From Centroberyx gerrardi (taxonomy: Eukaryota; Chordata; Actinopteri; Beryciformes; Berycidae), in the NCBI RefSeq assembly GCF_048128805.1, contig NC_136003.1, positions 21,095,340-21,159,339 on the forward strand: a stretch of DNA of 64,000 bases. Reading direction: 5' to 3'. The notes beneath the pieces were generated by a model. It searched no databases and was not told where the DNA came from. It was given only the letters and a program-made list of their open reading frames with translations. Below are positions 39,070 to 50,733 of this stretch, piece after piece. Every line of letters begins with the position of its first letter. Position 1 is the first letter of the stretch. The translations under genes were made by a program, and so were the position numbers.

Positions 39070-41439
39070 TCACATCAGCTTCCTGTCAGGGTGGTCGGTG
39101 GCGCGTCCGGAGCGCTGGTGTCGGACTTCCAGGTGCTTGCTCTGGACGCGGTCGAAGTGCTGGAGCAGCTCGCTGTAGTCCATTTGGGCGTGAGAGGCAC
39201 GTTTGGAGGCGGCTTGCTGTTTGGACTCCATGTACTTGGATTCATCCACAGTCCTCATGAGTTCCGGGTTGGGGACGCAGCGCAGGCGGTGGGAGAGCAG
39301 CTGGAAGGCCTGGCTCTGTGGCAGCAGCATCAGCAGGCCGTACAGCGCCTTGATCAGGTAGGGGTTGTTCTCCACGTCTAGGAGCTGCAGACGCAGGTAG
39401 GTGAAGATGGGGCTCTCTATGAGCTGCACCAGCTTATCTACCTCCATCAGGAAGTCTACAGTCACTTCCAGATCTCCAAACTTCTGGATGAGATCATAGG
39501 CGTGTCTGTAGTTCTGGGTGAGGAAGCAGAGCGATACGGTGGCCACGGGGTTGTGGCACCAGGAACGATACAGGCAGCAAAACAAAGCGCAGCTCTCCTG
39601 TGTGCGCAGGTCTTTGAGCTGGTTGCGCAGCTGGAAGAGCTCAGCAGAGGTGAGCAGAATGGTGTTGAGCGTCTGGACCATGGTGGAGGCAAACTTCAGA
39701 TCCTCCTCCTTCAGCAAGATGTCAGCCATGGAGTGGAAGATGTTCTCCGCATGAAGCAACAGACACAACTGCCGGATGATGAAAGCCCCTCTATTCTCCA
39801 GAAGCTTCCTCTCCAGACTGAAGCGTTTCAGCAGGTTGATCATGAACTTGTAGAAGTAGGAGTTCATGCTGGGAGTGGAGGGGGACGACTCGGCTGCCTT
39901 GGAGCCCGCGCTGGGCTGCTGCCCCGGCTTGGCCCCCTCCGGGACCTTGAGCACCAGCTTGTTGTCGGTGTTGTCGCAGGAGCCTGCGAGGTCTGTTTGG
40001 CCAGCGGGGGACGACGCTATCTCAGCCAGCACTTCCAGATCCTTCAGTATTACCTCGTCAGACTCGTCGGACAGCGTCTTCAGCAGCATGGGAAACAGGC
40101 TGTCGGTGTGGCGGAACATCTTGCGTGGCGTCTTGATGTAGAGGTGGTAGAGCCATTTGAGCACAGCGATGCGGGTCATCATGCCAGTGGAGGAGTCATG
40201 GAGGTGGCGGTCCAGCACCTGAACGATGCCGTCCAGGTCCAGAGTTACCTGGGGCCTGTCAGCAGTCGCTGGGGTAAAGAAGCTGATATTGCTGAAACCA
40301 ACAGATTCTTGTGACGCGTTCAGCATGTCGTTGCCGTCTGCCTCCGTCTTTGGCAGGCCGTCTTCCCTGGACGGTGATCCTGTGCCGCCTCCTTTCTCCT
40401 CCTCCTCCTCATCGTCCTCGGGGGTGACCAGCTTCATCAGACTGTGGTTACAGGCACTGGCTGCTTCTTTGGTGCTCTTTTTTCGGTCATCGTAGGAGAG
40501 GCAAGGCAGCACTGCGGTGAGGATGCCAGAGGAGTAGGGGAGCACCACCCTGCCTGCGAGCTGGATGAACTCTCTCATCCAGGTCATAGCTGTCAGCTGG
40601 ATCAGGTCATTAGTGAGTTTGGTCTCATCTGCGACCTGGCAGTGGATGACCAGGATGTTGGCCATCTCAGCAAACTTCACGCTGGAGGGCGTCTTCTTGA
40701 TCTCCTTCAGAAACTCTCCCAGCACCACCTCGCACGTCCTGCGGATCTCTTTGCTGTTGTCTCCCAGGATCTGGAAGAGTCCGTCCAGGATCTCAGGGAG
40801 GTAGTCCAGCAGGTTGATGTCTGGCACCGACTCCAGAACCAGGATCCAGGAAATGATGAACTGCCGAGCGTACTGATTGTTGGAGTAGATTCTCTCTCTC
40901 AGCAGGGGGACAAACGCCACCAGGTCAAACTTGTTACTTTCAGTCACTATATCCTTCAGCAGTCTGTCCAGGAGCTCAGATCCACTTTTCACATTAGGGT
41001 CTGGATCTGCCGCAAGCTTGCTGAGACCGTCAAAGAGCAGGTTGAAGTGGGGCAGCACAGCTCCCCGGGCCACCTTGACTATGTTGTACAGGGCCTCGCA
41101 GGCGTAGTAGCGCAGCCGGCTGTCAGAGTCATTGAAGCACGTGAGCACAGGCTCGATCAGCTCCTTCAGATACAGACCCGAGTCCTTCCCGAGGGCAATG
41201 GAGCAAGCTGCCAGTCCGATGAGACCTCCCTTGCGGCTGTGGGGGTGCTGGGACAGCGCAAACTCCGAAGCCAGGATCTGGATAACATGCCTAATCTGAG
41301 TGGAGTTGTTCTGGGCCACAAACTCCCGCACCAGTTTCTCAATTTCTAGGGCAGCGACTTTCCTCTTCTCGTACAGTTTATCATTTAGCGCCCTAACGAT
41401 GTTGGGTGTCAAAGGCGAGAAGTCCTTCTCCGTGTTCAT
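39070..41439 (-). CDS. vac14: VAC14, scaffold of the PIKfyve-FIG4 complex, encoded by a single exon
   Basis: One uninterrupted frame encodes 789 aa (human VAC14 is 782). The protein is made of HEAT-like repeats. It multimerises and holds the lipid kinase PIKfyve and the phosphatase FIG4 together on endosomes and lysosomes, controlling PI(3,5)P2. The N-terminus [20 protein letters not shown] and blocks such as [34 protein letters not shown] and [20 protein letters not shown] match vertebrate VAC14 almost residue for residue. The C-terminus keeps the [20 protein letters not shown] segment. A variable acidic and serine-rich linker lies around residues 345-390. Vertebrate VAC14 normally has many introns, but here none is seen. 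The frame has no damage, so it is probably expressed. A zinc-finger gene starts 325 bp away on the other strand. Confidence 0.95.
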   Translation of the reverse strand: MNTEKDFSPLTPNIVRALNDKLYEKRKVAALEIEKLVREFVAQNNSTQIRHVIQILASEFALSQHPHSRKGGLIGLAACSIALGKDSGLYLKELIEPVLTCFNDSDSRLRYYACEALYNIVKVARGAVLPHFNLLFDGLSKLAADPDPNVKSGSELLDRLLKDIVTESNKFDLVAFVPLLRERIYSNNQYARQFIISWILVLESVPDINLLDYLPEILDGLFQILGDNSKEIRRTCEVVLGEFLKEIKKTPSSVKFAEMANILVIHCQVADETKLTNDLIQLTAMTWMREFIQLAGRVVLPYSSGILTAVLPCLSYDDRKKSTKEAASACNHSLMKLVTPEDDEEEEEKGGGTGSPSREDGLPKTEADGNDMLNASQESVGFSNISFFTPATADRPQVTLDLDGIVQVLDRHLHDSSTGMMTRIAVLKWLYHLYIKTPRKMFRHTDSLFPMLLKTLSDESDEVILKDLEVLAEIASSPAGQTDLAGSCDNTDNKLVLKVPEGAKPGQQPSAGSKAAESSPSTPSMNSYFYKFMINLLKRFSLERKLLENRGAFIIRQLCLLLHAENIFHSMADILLKEEDLKFASTMVQTLNTILLTSAELFQLRNQLKDLRTQESCALFCCLYRSWCHNPVATVSLCFLTQNYRHAYDLIQKFGDLEVTVDFLMEVDKLVQLIESPIFTYLRLQLLDVENNPYLIKALYGLLMLLPQSQAFQLLSHRLRCVPNPELMRTVDESKYMESKQQAASKRASHAQMDYSELLQHFDRVQSKHLEVRHQRSGRATDHPDRKLM

Positions 41440-41764
41440 CTTCGAAGTTGTGGTCGAACCGGAGTCCGTCTATTGAAATCTACGTCGATACGGCGGAGAA
41501 GACGCTGCAACATTTACCGTTTATTAGAAGAAGATCTCGGTTTCATGAGCGAAAGCAGAAATGCTTTTATAATACAACGCAGCTGACCGGTTACGTCCGC
41601 CGGAAGGTACGTCACGGTTGTTACATTTATTTGGGTCCCCCTCTGCTCGAAGAAAAATTAGCCGCACTACATAATTGGCTACCTAAAATCCTTGTTTATG
41701 GTTTAAAAAAAAAACGCGAATTAGCTTTCTTTAGCTAGTGAAGTGAGTCGCAGTTGCAGCAGCG
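41440..41764. promoter_or_regulatory. Candidate bidirectional promoter between vac14 and zinc-finger gene A
   Basis: The two start codons are 325 bp apart and face away from each other. The interval contains an ETS-type CCGGAAGG (41600-41607) next to a CRE-like TACGTCAC (41608-41615), plus several CpG dinucleotides. No TATA box is evident. ETS and CRE pairs are typical of housekeeping bidirectional promoters. That this promoter serves both genes is an inference. Confidence 0.55.
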
Positions 41765-44034
41765 ATGTCAAACAGCCTCTCTTTCCACACACAGCTCTCC
41801 TGCATCATGGAGACGATGGTTAGGTCTGCACTGACTCAAGTGTGCAGGCTGGTGGATGAAGACTCGGCTGGGCTCCGGGCGGAATTATCCCGGCTCCTGG
41901 TTGCTAATGCAGCCCTGACAGAAAAACTGAACAGTTTGCAGTGCGAGTTGACGGTCGTGAGAAGCGACGGCCCCAAGCTGTCTAAAAGTTCTCGTACAGT
42001 AGGTGTACAAACTACTGGAGGGTCCAGAGACAGGGATGGACACGGTATCTACTTAGTTTTGTTACACGGTAACATTAGTTCATAACAGTAGCAGTCAACT
42101 TGGCTTCTGTTTTTAATGGTATGATCTAACAGTCAGCTCATCTGACTTTTCCTCAGTAACTGGGCCTCCGACCATTGAAGGAATCTTTGGAAAGGATTGG
42201 TGTATGGATTTGTGGAACGACAGCAACCCATATAGTCTGGAAACAGTCAGATACTCAACACAGAGCTCAGATAAGGTGAGGGGGAACCTGACCTAGACTT
42301 GGGTATTAAATATTTGATATCATTATGGACCTCAGAACTAATGAAGTGTGTTTACATGCACCAGCATTCCGGATAACAGCTCACATCCTGGTTTAAGTAT
42401 GAGGACAAGCTGTTTGAAGACCACAAAAAACAACAGTACAATAACAAGAATACATGTCTCAGTATCCAAAATCACTTTTGCTTTATCCAAATTCTCATAT
42501 TTGGAAAGAACACATCTGGGGTGTTGCACACAGGGCATGATTTTACAATCACAATCACACCTATGGAAAAGTATTAATATTCTCAATATTACAATGGAAG
42601 CTGTGTTAATGCACACCATGAAAAGCAACAGTACATGGGGAAAGGGAGTGTATACATGGCCCGGTATCCTGACTAACACCGGTATGTCCCAGGCAACTAA
42701 TTTGGATTTCACATTATCAAGAGAACATCCATGTTGCTGTAAATGAGCCAACTCATATATTATAAATTGTATGACGTATTTTGTATCACCTAAAAAGCTA
42801 ATAAAAAGACTGAACAGACATTTCAAACATTGAATACTGGAGAATCCTAAATAATGCGATATTGGTATGCATGAAAACATACTCATTGCTGTCAGTGTTT
42901 GATAAGAGTTTTACATTCTGTTTTCTCTAATTTGCAGTCAGTGGTGCCGCTCTCTGATCAAATCGCTGTAACCGAAATCAAAGAAGAAGATTATGAGGAG
43001 GAACTTGCGAGCACCTGCCGACAGGAAACACTAAACACAGAAGGTAAAGAGAACGAAGAGGCATTGACATGAGGTAGTGCTGTACTCCCACCAGCTTCAG
43101 ATGCTATCTCAGTGTTTGTTTCCTGTATCTTTTTGCAATAGAACATGAAGAATGCCTGGCTCAGGAAGCAGAAGAGCTGTCCATTGAGTTCTCAGCTGAC
43201 GACAGCAGGCTGTCATTTGACCAGGAGGAAGAACAGGTTTTGTCTGCAGGTGGCCTCGGAGAACCTTCCATGCAGCTGATATCCAGCAACGATGCAGAGG
43301 AGGTGTACAGTACACACATCATTCCAATCGATGAGGAGGAGGAGGATGAGGAGGAGGAGGAGGATGAGGATGAGGATGAGGATGATGATGGTGTACAATT
43401 CATTCAAGAAAGTCAAAAGGAACCATCGATGACCGCTGCAGATGAACCCAGCCAAAACGAACAGCAAACACTACCAGCAGACTCTGAAAACAACACTGCT
43501 CCTGACAGAGACACATGTGACAGCTTTAATATATTTCATTTACAAACCACCAGCGGCACAAAGAAAGACAAATTCACTTGTGAAATATGTAGCAGGACGT
43601 TCTTCCACAAGGGCACGCTAACACACCACATGAAAACACACAAATCAAACTTCTGCCAAATTTGTAAGCAGCATCTCCCTCACAAGAGCAAATTCAAAAC
43701 GCACACCTGCGTGCCTCCGGTTGCCTCTCAGAGAATCAGAAACTCGTGCGAGTTGTGCGGGAAGACCTTTACAAATCCATCTGCTCTGAGGATACACTAC
43801 CTTGTCCACACCGGAGAGAAACCCCACAGGTGCACATTATGCGGGAAAAGGTTCACCCAGAAAGGCAATCTGAAATGTCACCTCCGCATCCACACTGGCG
43901 AGAGACCGTTCCACTGTGGTAAATGTGGAAAGACCTTTACGCAAAAGGTGAACCTCAATCACCATTTAATGGCTCACAGAAACAGGGAGGTGGAGGGGGA
44001 AACGCCCAGAGATAGAAAACAAATTAAACATTGA
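41765..44034 (+). CDS. C2H2 zinc-finger protein A (acidic linker, four to five fingers)
   Basis: Four exons, 41765-42044, 42157-42275, 42938-43043 and 43142-44034, join in frame to 465 aa. Residues 1-65 form an amphipathic, probably coiled-coil N-terminal module starting MSNSLSFHTQLSCIMETMV. Exon 2 has IEGIFGKDWCMDLW, shared with gene B, and exon 3 an IKEED motif typical of fish zinc-finger genes. Exon 4 has a Glu/Asp-rich run (43331-43390), then the fingers. Finger 1 is FTCEICSRTFFHKGTLTHHM. The second is an aberrant C2HC unit (CQICKQHLPHKSKFKTHTC). Three canonical fingers follow with TGEKPH and TGERPF linkers. It is probably a nuclear DNA-binding regulator with unknown targets. Confidence 0.88.
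43331..43390 (+). repeat. GAG/GAT trinucleotide coding repeat
   Basis: About 20 consecutive GAG or GAT codons in zinc-finger gene A encode an acidic Glu/Asp stretch. The run is a likely site of length variation. Confidence 0.9.
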
Positions 44035-44325
44035 TGTCTGCAATGTGTTACCTGCTTGTGGTACAAGATCAATAACAATGTTCATCTGAATGCATCATGT
44101 ATGTCTTCACATGTTAGCATACAGGCAGTGATCATATCATTTGTATTGACTTGTAATCCTTAGTTTGGTGCTGACAAAGTTTCTGTTTCAGGAGTTCTGC
44201 CATTGTGTGGTGCGAACTGTTCTTTTCTTTTCAAATTGTTTATTGGTATTTTCCAGTAAGGCAGTGTTTTAGCTCTTGAGTGTTTCAGTTAATGACAGTA
44301 GTTCTACTTTTTCTTCTGTCTTCAC

Positions 44326-44331
44326 AATAAA
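44326..44331 (+). terminator. Polyadenylation signal of zinc-finger gene A
   Basis: AATAAA about 290 bases after the gene A stop codon. Confidence 0.6.
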
Positions 44332-46039
44332 ACACTGATACCGACACTGTGGACCTGAAGATTGTTAAGTTTTGGAATTTCTTGGATAATGCACTTTCCA
44401 CTTTCTAGAAAGTGGGTTTTTCTCCTTATCTAAATTCCAGCTGTTCTGAACTTAAAGAATTCATTGAATACGTCCTGCTTAACTGGACATCAATTTTATC
44501 AGTGTAGTATTTTCATATGTGAATGGAATCATCTGCGTTTCAACAACCCAAGTCTGAGAGGGCTTTATAAAGATGGTATGTACGGACTTGGGTGAGATGA
44601 AAAAATAATTTAACAGGGATAACTCAATTGGATCAGTGTGTTCTGTTCAGGTGATGGACATTGTCACAGGTAGGATAGGTACATAGGTACAGATTGTACA
44701 GATTGTACTCAGTACAGCTCTGTCTGGGCATGATGACAATTTACAGAATAAGAAGCATGACGTAATCTCTTGAATTGAAATGTTTAACATTTAGAAAAGC
44801 AATGAAACTTGACATGTCACACATTTCAAAAAGACAACTCTGTGAAAAAACAAAACGTACGAGTGATGCTTCGGAACTCAAGTTATCCTTACAGTTTACA
44901 CTTAAGCTATCTGAACACAGCTTGGACACCATAGACAATACATCATTTGTCTAGCTACAGTAATGACACAGTAATACGGATGTTATTTAGACCAGAACAG
45001 TTTCTGGAACCCTTCAGTCAGTTGAACATTATGTGACCATTTCACGTCAGCATTTATTGATAACAGTCATGTTTTTCAAAGAGAGAGACCTCATTTTCTA
45101 CCAGGCTTAAAGCCAAGAAGTGGGAAATGGCCTATAGATAATGTAAAATGGTGGTGTGGTGAGGGGAATGAGTGAGGAGGACTTACTTTATTTTAGATAT
45201 GAAGTGGTAGTTTTCATTCTAAGTAGAATTGTGTGCAAAACGGGGCACTTATCCAATATGATTATTTTCTTATCTTTTTACATGGGTCTGCTGTCTTTTG
45301 TGAATTGAAGCATAAGACTGGTGTATGTATAAGCTTTTACACCAACCCTATAAACACATGCGGTGGAGGAATTCAAAGTGGAGTTTTTTCAGTTCAGTTT
45401 GGATAATCCCATATACATATACTTACAGTCACTGAAAACCCTACAAAATTAAGTTTTGCGATGTTCCTAGCAAACTTGTCTGATCAATGACAATCTGATC
45501 TTGACTTGTTGAGAGCATAGTCAAATTGTTGAAGACTTAAGTGGCAGGATTCATTATGGATTCATTATATGGGAGAAACAAGATGAAGAACATGAAGAAC
45601 ACTGCTTATCCACTTTTCCAACTTAACATACATGCTTTTAGACTAGACGTGAGGTTGAACTTACTGGTACAGCCAGGCTCAAATTAATGAATACCAACTG
45701 AAATATGAGTTAGGTGATGTGATAAGAGTGGGAAGACTTTTCACTTTTTTTGGGCTGCTGCTGCTGGGGGGCGGATGAATACCACATCATTTGACAACAC
45801 TTCTTACATTTGAAACACTTATTTACCTCATATAAATGAAAAACATGGCTGTCAATAAAACAGCTATGTTCACTTTGAATATTTAAAATCTACATTTCTC
45901 CTTTACGTTTGAGTATTCTATAGGCAAACTGGCACGATTTGGACTACAATATTGAGAGCACTTTAGTGGAAAACGTCTCAGTTCTGGTCACAGTTGGATG
46001 TATCACCAACCACAAATGAGGTTAATGAGGTTTAGCTAA
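44332..46039. other. Spacer between convergent zinc-finger genes A and B
   Basis: No coding exon or clear repeat. The part near 46 kb is presumably the 3' UTR of gene B. The nearest minus-strand AATAAA that I see is at 45053-45058. Confidence 0.45.
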
Positions 46040-49038
46040 TCAATTGAAACACTGGTGTTGATTAAAACCGTACTTGTATGCATAACTTTTCCCACAGTCC
46101 ACACAGCTGTACGGCTTCTCCCCGGTGTGTGTTCGTAGATGAATGTTCAGAGAGCTTTTCTGGGAAAAACTTTTGCCGCACTCCGGACAGCTGTAGGGCT
46201 TCTCTCCCGAGTGTACGCGCTGGTGCAGCTTCAGGTACGTTTTCTGAGCGAAGCGCTTCCCGCAAACTGTGCAGCTGAACGGTTTCTCCCCAGAGTGTCG
46301 CCTGATGTGGACTTTCAAACTGCTCAGATAGTTGAACACCTTCCCACAGAATAAGCACTCAAACTGCTTTGATGTCTTCGAAGGTCTCGGCTGGCCGGTC
46401 GGTTCTTTGGTTGCGTTCATGTGCATATTGTTCATATAGTCCGAGTATTCACCAGTGGCTGGCGCAGGATTTGCGCCGTCAACCAGAGTACCCAGTGTTG
46501 CGTCTTCTATTAAGTTGTCCATAAGTGTTGGCTGTGTGCCTTGCTGCGTTTGACTGCCAGCAGTCATCGGGAAGCTGTTTAAATCCCCCGGGTGAAGCCG
46601 CAGCTCATTGACAGTTCTGTGAAGCGCTTCCTCAAAACTTGCAACACCTGTCAAATTAGAATAAACACAACCTAAATCACAGAAACGGTTGGGATCACAA
46701 TATGTATATTTTTTAACAAAAGCCTAACTTACACTTTCTGTTATCTGCGAGCCTCATCTGGTGGCCGATGGGCTGATCGTCATATGTCTCCTCTTTGACG
46801 AAGATTAGATCAGGCTCTCCGTCTATCAGGTCTATTGCCTACCAAACAAAGCATGTGACAAACAGTACTGAACACAGACAAAGATCATTCAGTCGTCTCA
46901 GCTCACCTGCTGGTAACAGAGGATACAGATAGAGAAAATAAAGACCACTTTCAATGTCTAGTCTTGTTTATTTATATACTCTTTCAATATTTTATTACCT
47001 AAACAGATGAATTATTAGTGGGGCCATAGCTTAAAATATGCTTAAAATATGCTTAAAATAAACTGTTTTCCAGACCCTTTTCCTAAACATTTTGATAGAA
47101 AAAGTGGCAATTTAAAAAAAATCCCCTGATATTCCATGTCTTTCCCCAAGAATGTATTATCATTATGTCCTATCATGTTGTCATATAGATAGTATACACC
47201 ATGTTCATCCTCATACTGTCAGTTTTCAGGCAGTGATTCAGTAACCACTCGTGTCCTGTGGATGGAGCTATTGTTATTACCCTGAGAGAAACCACTCCAA
47301 TCAGAATAGAAACGCTCCACAGCAGCGTGAGGCATGATCACTCAGAATGACTTTGTATTTCTTGTATTTGTAAATCCATTTACTTTGTCCTCTGAGGAAA
47401 TGACTTAATCTAAAATATGACACGAAAATGGACCCCCTGCTTTCAATATATGCGCATCCGCTCATTTACTAAGGTTTTTTTTTTCCTAATTTTCTCAGTT
47501 TCTTGTGTTCCCCCTAAAATAGTTTTGGTAATGGAGGCGGGGGTAATTTGCACTGGAACCGGGCTTCGCTCTCTGTCTTATTTCCTGCAGTACCTGTTAG
47601 TTTAAAAATGTCTCTGAATCAACAGGGGGAAATACTCCTGTAACTGACTATACTATAAGTAGATCAAAGATTTTATAATCAAAAGCCAAATTATTTGCTG
47701 ACCTGTGGTCCCATGTCTCTCACAGCAGCACACTCCAGTGTCTCTTTCCTCTGAGGGGGCAGTTTCTCTTCTCTCCACAGATCCATGCACCAGTCTTTTC
47801 CAAAAACACCCTCGATGGCTGGAGAAGGCTGCTGCTGCTCTGGAAAGAGAAGCAGGGATGTAATGGTAAATAAACCGGCAGGTGAACCTCCAGCTGCTTG
47901 ATCATCATGAGACAAAAAGCCACCACCAATATACACCAAGATCAATTATAGTTTCAAAAAAGCATTCATTTGAGCTATCCTAAAACACAGCTGACAATGC
48001 AGACTTACACACATTTCTCTACATATACATATTCCATCTGTACACCTGATAATGTGAACAGCTAACAATACACACTTGCTGACCTGAAATATCTGTCAAC
48101 AAAGATACTTTATCGTTATTTATTTGTTGTAGCATTCTCGATATCATCTGTTGTTGCATTTCTAGAGGAATGTTACACATGACCTTATCTTATTTGCAAC
48201 TACATTGTACATACCGGTAGTTATGCTGTACTTTCTCTCTGTAACTGCTAGCTTACCTCCTTATCAGTACTTTCCCATGGACTTGTTTATTCCACTGTAT
48301 AAATGGCCTCTTTTTTCCGTTAGTGCAGCCTCAGACTTGCTCCATCTCTGTATGCTGTACCCATATGCATATGCTTAATACAACTTGATACTTGAACAAC
48401 ACCCAACCACACTGAGGTTCTTCATGAAAATTCCTCCTCACATTATATCCTCAATGCTCGACTTATTCTATTCTTATCCTGCTGGAACGACCCAATTTCC
48501 CCATGGCAACCATTAAAGTTTCATCTGAGCGAATCTAATTTACACCCGTTTGATATTGCTTTCTATGATGTGTGTATGAACTTACATCATTAAGACTAAA
48601 GAGGTGGGTAAATTGAGTTGAGGTGGGTGTAGCCTCCACTATAGGCTACATCCCTGAGGAGAATGGACAGTTATAATGATGGTTGAACTCCCAGACAAGA
48701 CGTTACTTTGTACTTTGCTATCCAAGCCTCTATAGCTTCTAACACAAACCTCGGCCAAATTTCTCTGCGCCCTGGCTACCAGCCTGCCGACGGTTGAAGG
48801 TGTCGGGGTTAGCAGGATAGTTGTGCACCTCCCTCGCTGCTCTCAGCTGGACCTCCAGTGAGTAACATTTCTTCTTCAGCGCCTCGTTCTCCGTCTTGTG
48901 TTGGGATATCTCGGTGTGGAGGACGGAGGAGCATTCATCAGCGAGGTTGCTTATTTCAGCCAAGGCTGCCTTCGTTAGCTTTTCCAGAATGGCTGCTAAC
49001 TGCGTGCGGAAACTTCTGTTTGTGGTGTCGCACATCAT
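46040..49038 (-). CDS. C2H2 zinc-finger protein B (four fingers)
   Basis: Four exons on the minus strand, 49038-48750, 47839-47703, 46838-46733 and 46647-46040, join in frame to 379 aa. The N-terminal module begins MMCDTTNRSFRTQLAAILEK and contains a heptad-rich stretch. Exon 2 has IEGVFGKDWCMDLWREE, nearly the same as gene A. Exon 3 has the FVKEE motif. The last exon holds four fingers joined by SGEKPF, SGEKPY and TGEKPY linkers, beginning FECLFCGKVFNYLSSLKVHI. The fourth finger ends HQCFN, so it lacks the last His (C2HC at best). An in-frame ATG at 49194 would add 52 residues. I chose 49038 because the paralogues start at the equivalent place. Confidence 0.87.
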
Positions 49039-49474
49039 GTTGACAGGGAGAGACCGAATATTTTGAAATTTTGGCAAGATTTCCTGCGTAGCGACGTTAC
49101 TTGTGAGTCCAGTGATCGGTTCTCTCTCTGCCGCAAGGAATTGTGGGAAAACGTCAATGTGCGCGTCGTGGACGAATCTTTCATTTTGATCCAATCAGAG
49201 AACCTGATTACCCGGGGACCCATGAACAGTAACTCCTACGAGGGGTCGAGCTAACAAAAATTAGATGATAAAAGCTGCATGTGGAAGTCTGTATATTAGT
49301 TGAATGCCTTATCGGGACAGTTATGAACAACAACATGGTGTCAGTTGATATTGGCACTTTGAGTTAAGAACAGCCAGAGGTTTAAAACAGCTGGACACAA
49401 CAACTCTGGTTAAGGTCCATGAGTAGATTCTGAAAGCAATGACAATTTTCTGAGCATTTTGAAAAGCCTGTACT

Positions 49475-49772
49475 TTTTTAAACCTTTATTTATCCCCAGG
49501 GAAAAAAACAACTAGGCAGCATCGCTCTTTTCAATGCTCTGCTTCACATTCACACCTGGGAGCTATAGTACAACCACAGTCTTGAGCAGCTTCACTGGAG
49601 CAGCTGGGGGTAAAATGCTTTGCTCAAGGGCACCTTGACAGTAATTGTTAAGGGAGAGGCAAGCATGACTCATTCACTTCCCCCACCCATATTTTCCAAC
49701 CGGTCTGGGAAATCGAACCAGCGACATTCTGGTCACAAGCCCAGTTCACTAACCTCTCACCTACTGCTGCTT
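49475..49772 (-). mobile_element. tRNA-derived SINE (minus strand)
   Basis: Read on the minus strand, the head GTGAGAGGTTAGTGAACTGG resembles a pol III A box region. It is followed by TCGCTGGTTCGATTTCCCAG, a near-consensus B box. The body contains CCCTTGAGCAAAGC, common to percomorph SINEs, and the tail is GGGGATAAATAAAGG followed by A-rich sequence. It is about 300 bp and looks full-length. Confidence 0.75.
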
Positions 49773-50689
49773 TTTAGCTACTTTTAAACTCCTAGTCCAA
49801 ATAATACAAAGCCTTATTGAAATAAGCTACAAAGAGAACCCCCCAAACCTTGGGCTGGTAATTACTCATCAAATGAGAGAACATTGTCCACAAAACAAGT
49901 AATTTGTGGTTGACTGATTGTTTGACTGACTGACTGATTGATTGACTGATTGATTCATTCATTAATTGGGGAGTTAAACACACACAAAGTCTTAATGATT
50001 GTTGCTCAAAATTAAGTATACCTCTGTATTTTGTGAGCTGCCCTTACAAAATTGTCCATATAAGTACTTACTGACTTGAATAAAATGTAGCTGAAGTACC
50101 AGTACTTCTGCTTGAGTAAACTACGTCGTATTATTTTGTCCTCTGAAAAGTGTAGACCCACTGACCACTGTCCCCTCTAAAATATGGAAATTGTAATATT
50201 GTTACATGCAGGGCTCTCAGCTGCTGAGTATAGCCACATCTGAGCAGCTTAGAAGCAGCATTGTCATTATGATTTTGATTCCTGTTCATTGATAAATTTG
50301 TAAATCTGTTTTGTCTGACCCACACTACTGGTAATTGATCACAACGAGCTAGACAAACCTTAACATCTATTGTTGAAGTGAATGAGTTCGAAACAGTCAA
50401 TTCACAAAAAAGTGTTGGATTTCCCATCACTAAAGTGTTGTGTATTGATACTGTAGCATTAAAGAGTAAAATATCAATTTCGGACAGTGTGGGATGGGAA
50501 CCGTTACACTCTATGGAGGGAGATGATGATTGGAAGGTTTAAATATAAGCAGCAGAGAACTCACTTGACAGCTTAGACTGCCATACCAGCAGATCCACAT
50601 GTTGCTTATTCATCACAATATAGAACATGATGGAAGTAAATGTGGGTTATACACAATTGTCTAACACTCAAATCTGAAACAAAGATAGC

Positions 50690-50695
50690 TTTATT
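50690..50695 (-). terminator. Polyadenylation signal of zinc-finger gene C
   Basis: AATAAA on the minus strand, about 40 bases past the gene C stop codon, implying a very short 3' UTR if used. Confidence 0.5.
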
Positions 50696-50733
50696 ATGCA
50701 TAAAATAATATTTCAGTTGCACGGCGGAAGAAA

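Larger units (their letters stand above)
49039..50733. other. Spacer between zinc-finger genes B and C
   Basis: No coding exon. Contains one tRNA-derived SINE in antisense orientation at 49475-49772 and a short TGAT/TGAC simple repeat near 49.92 kb. Confidence 0.5.

Noticed and set aside
39502-41349. Long plus-strand frames opposite vac14 (270 and 301 codons)
   Set aside because: They are shadow frames of the highly constrained vac14 coding strand, without recognisable domains or their own promoter context.
42345-42725. Possible DNA transposon in intron 2 of zinc-finger gene A
   Set aside because: Both ends carry a TACATG phrase near CCGG, which hints at inverted termini, but the match is too weak and I could not define boundaries.
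46945-46990. Possible repeat sharing TTGTTTATTTATATA with 3185-3215
   Set aside because: The shared phrase is short and AT-rich. It may be a fragment of a common fish repeat, but that cannot be supported from two partial matches.
49039-49194. N-terminal extension of zinc-finger protein B from the ATG at 49194
   Set aside because: The extra 52 residues have no counterpart in paralogues A and C, whose starts align with the ATG at 49038.
49680-49772. Possible tRNA gene on the minus strand
   Set aside because: It is the head of a SINE with a near-consensus B box. The downstream body and A-rich tail match a dispersed repeat.
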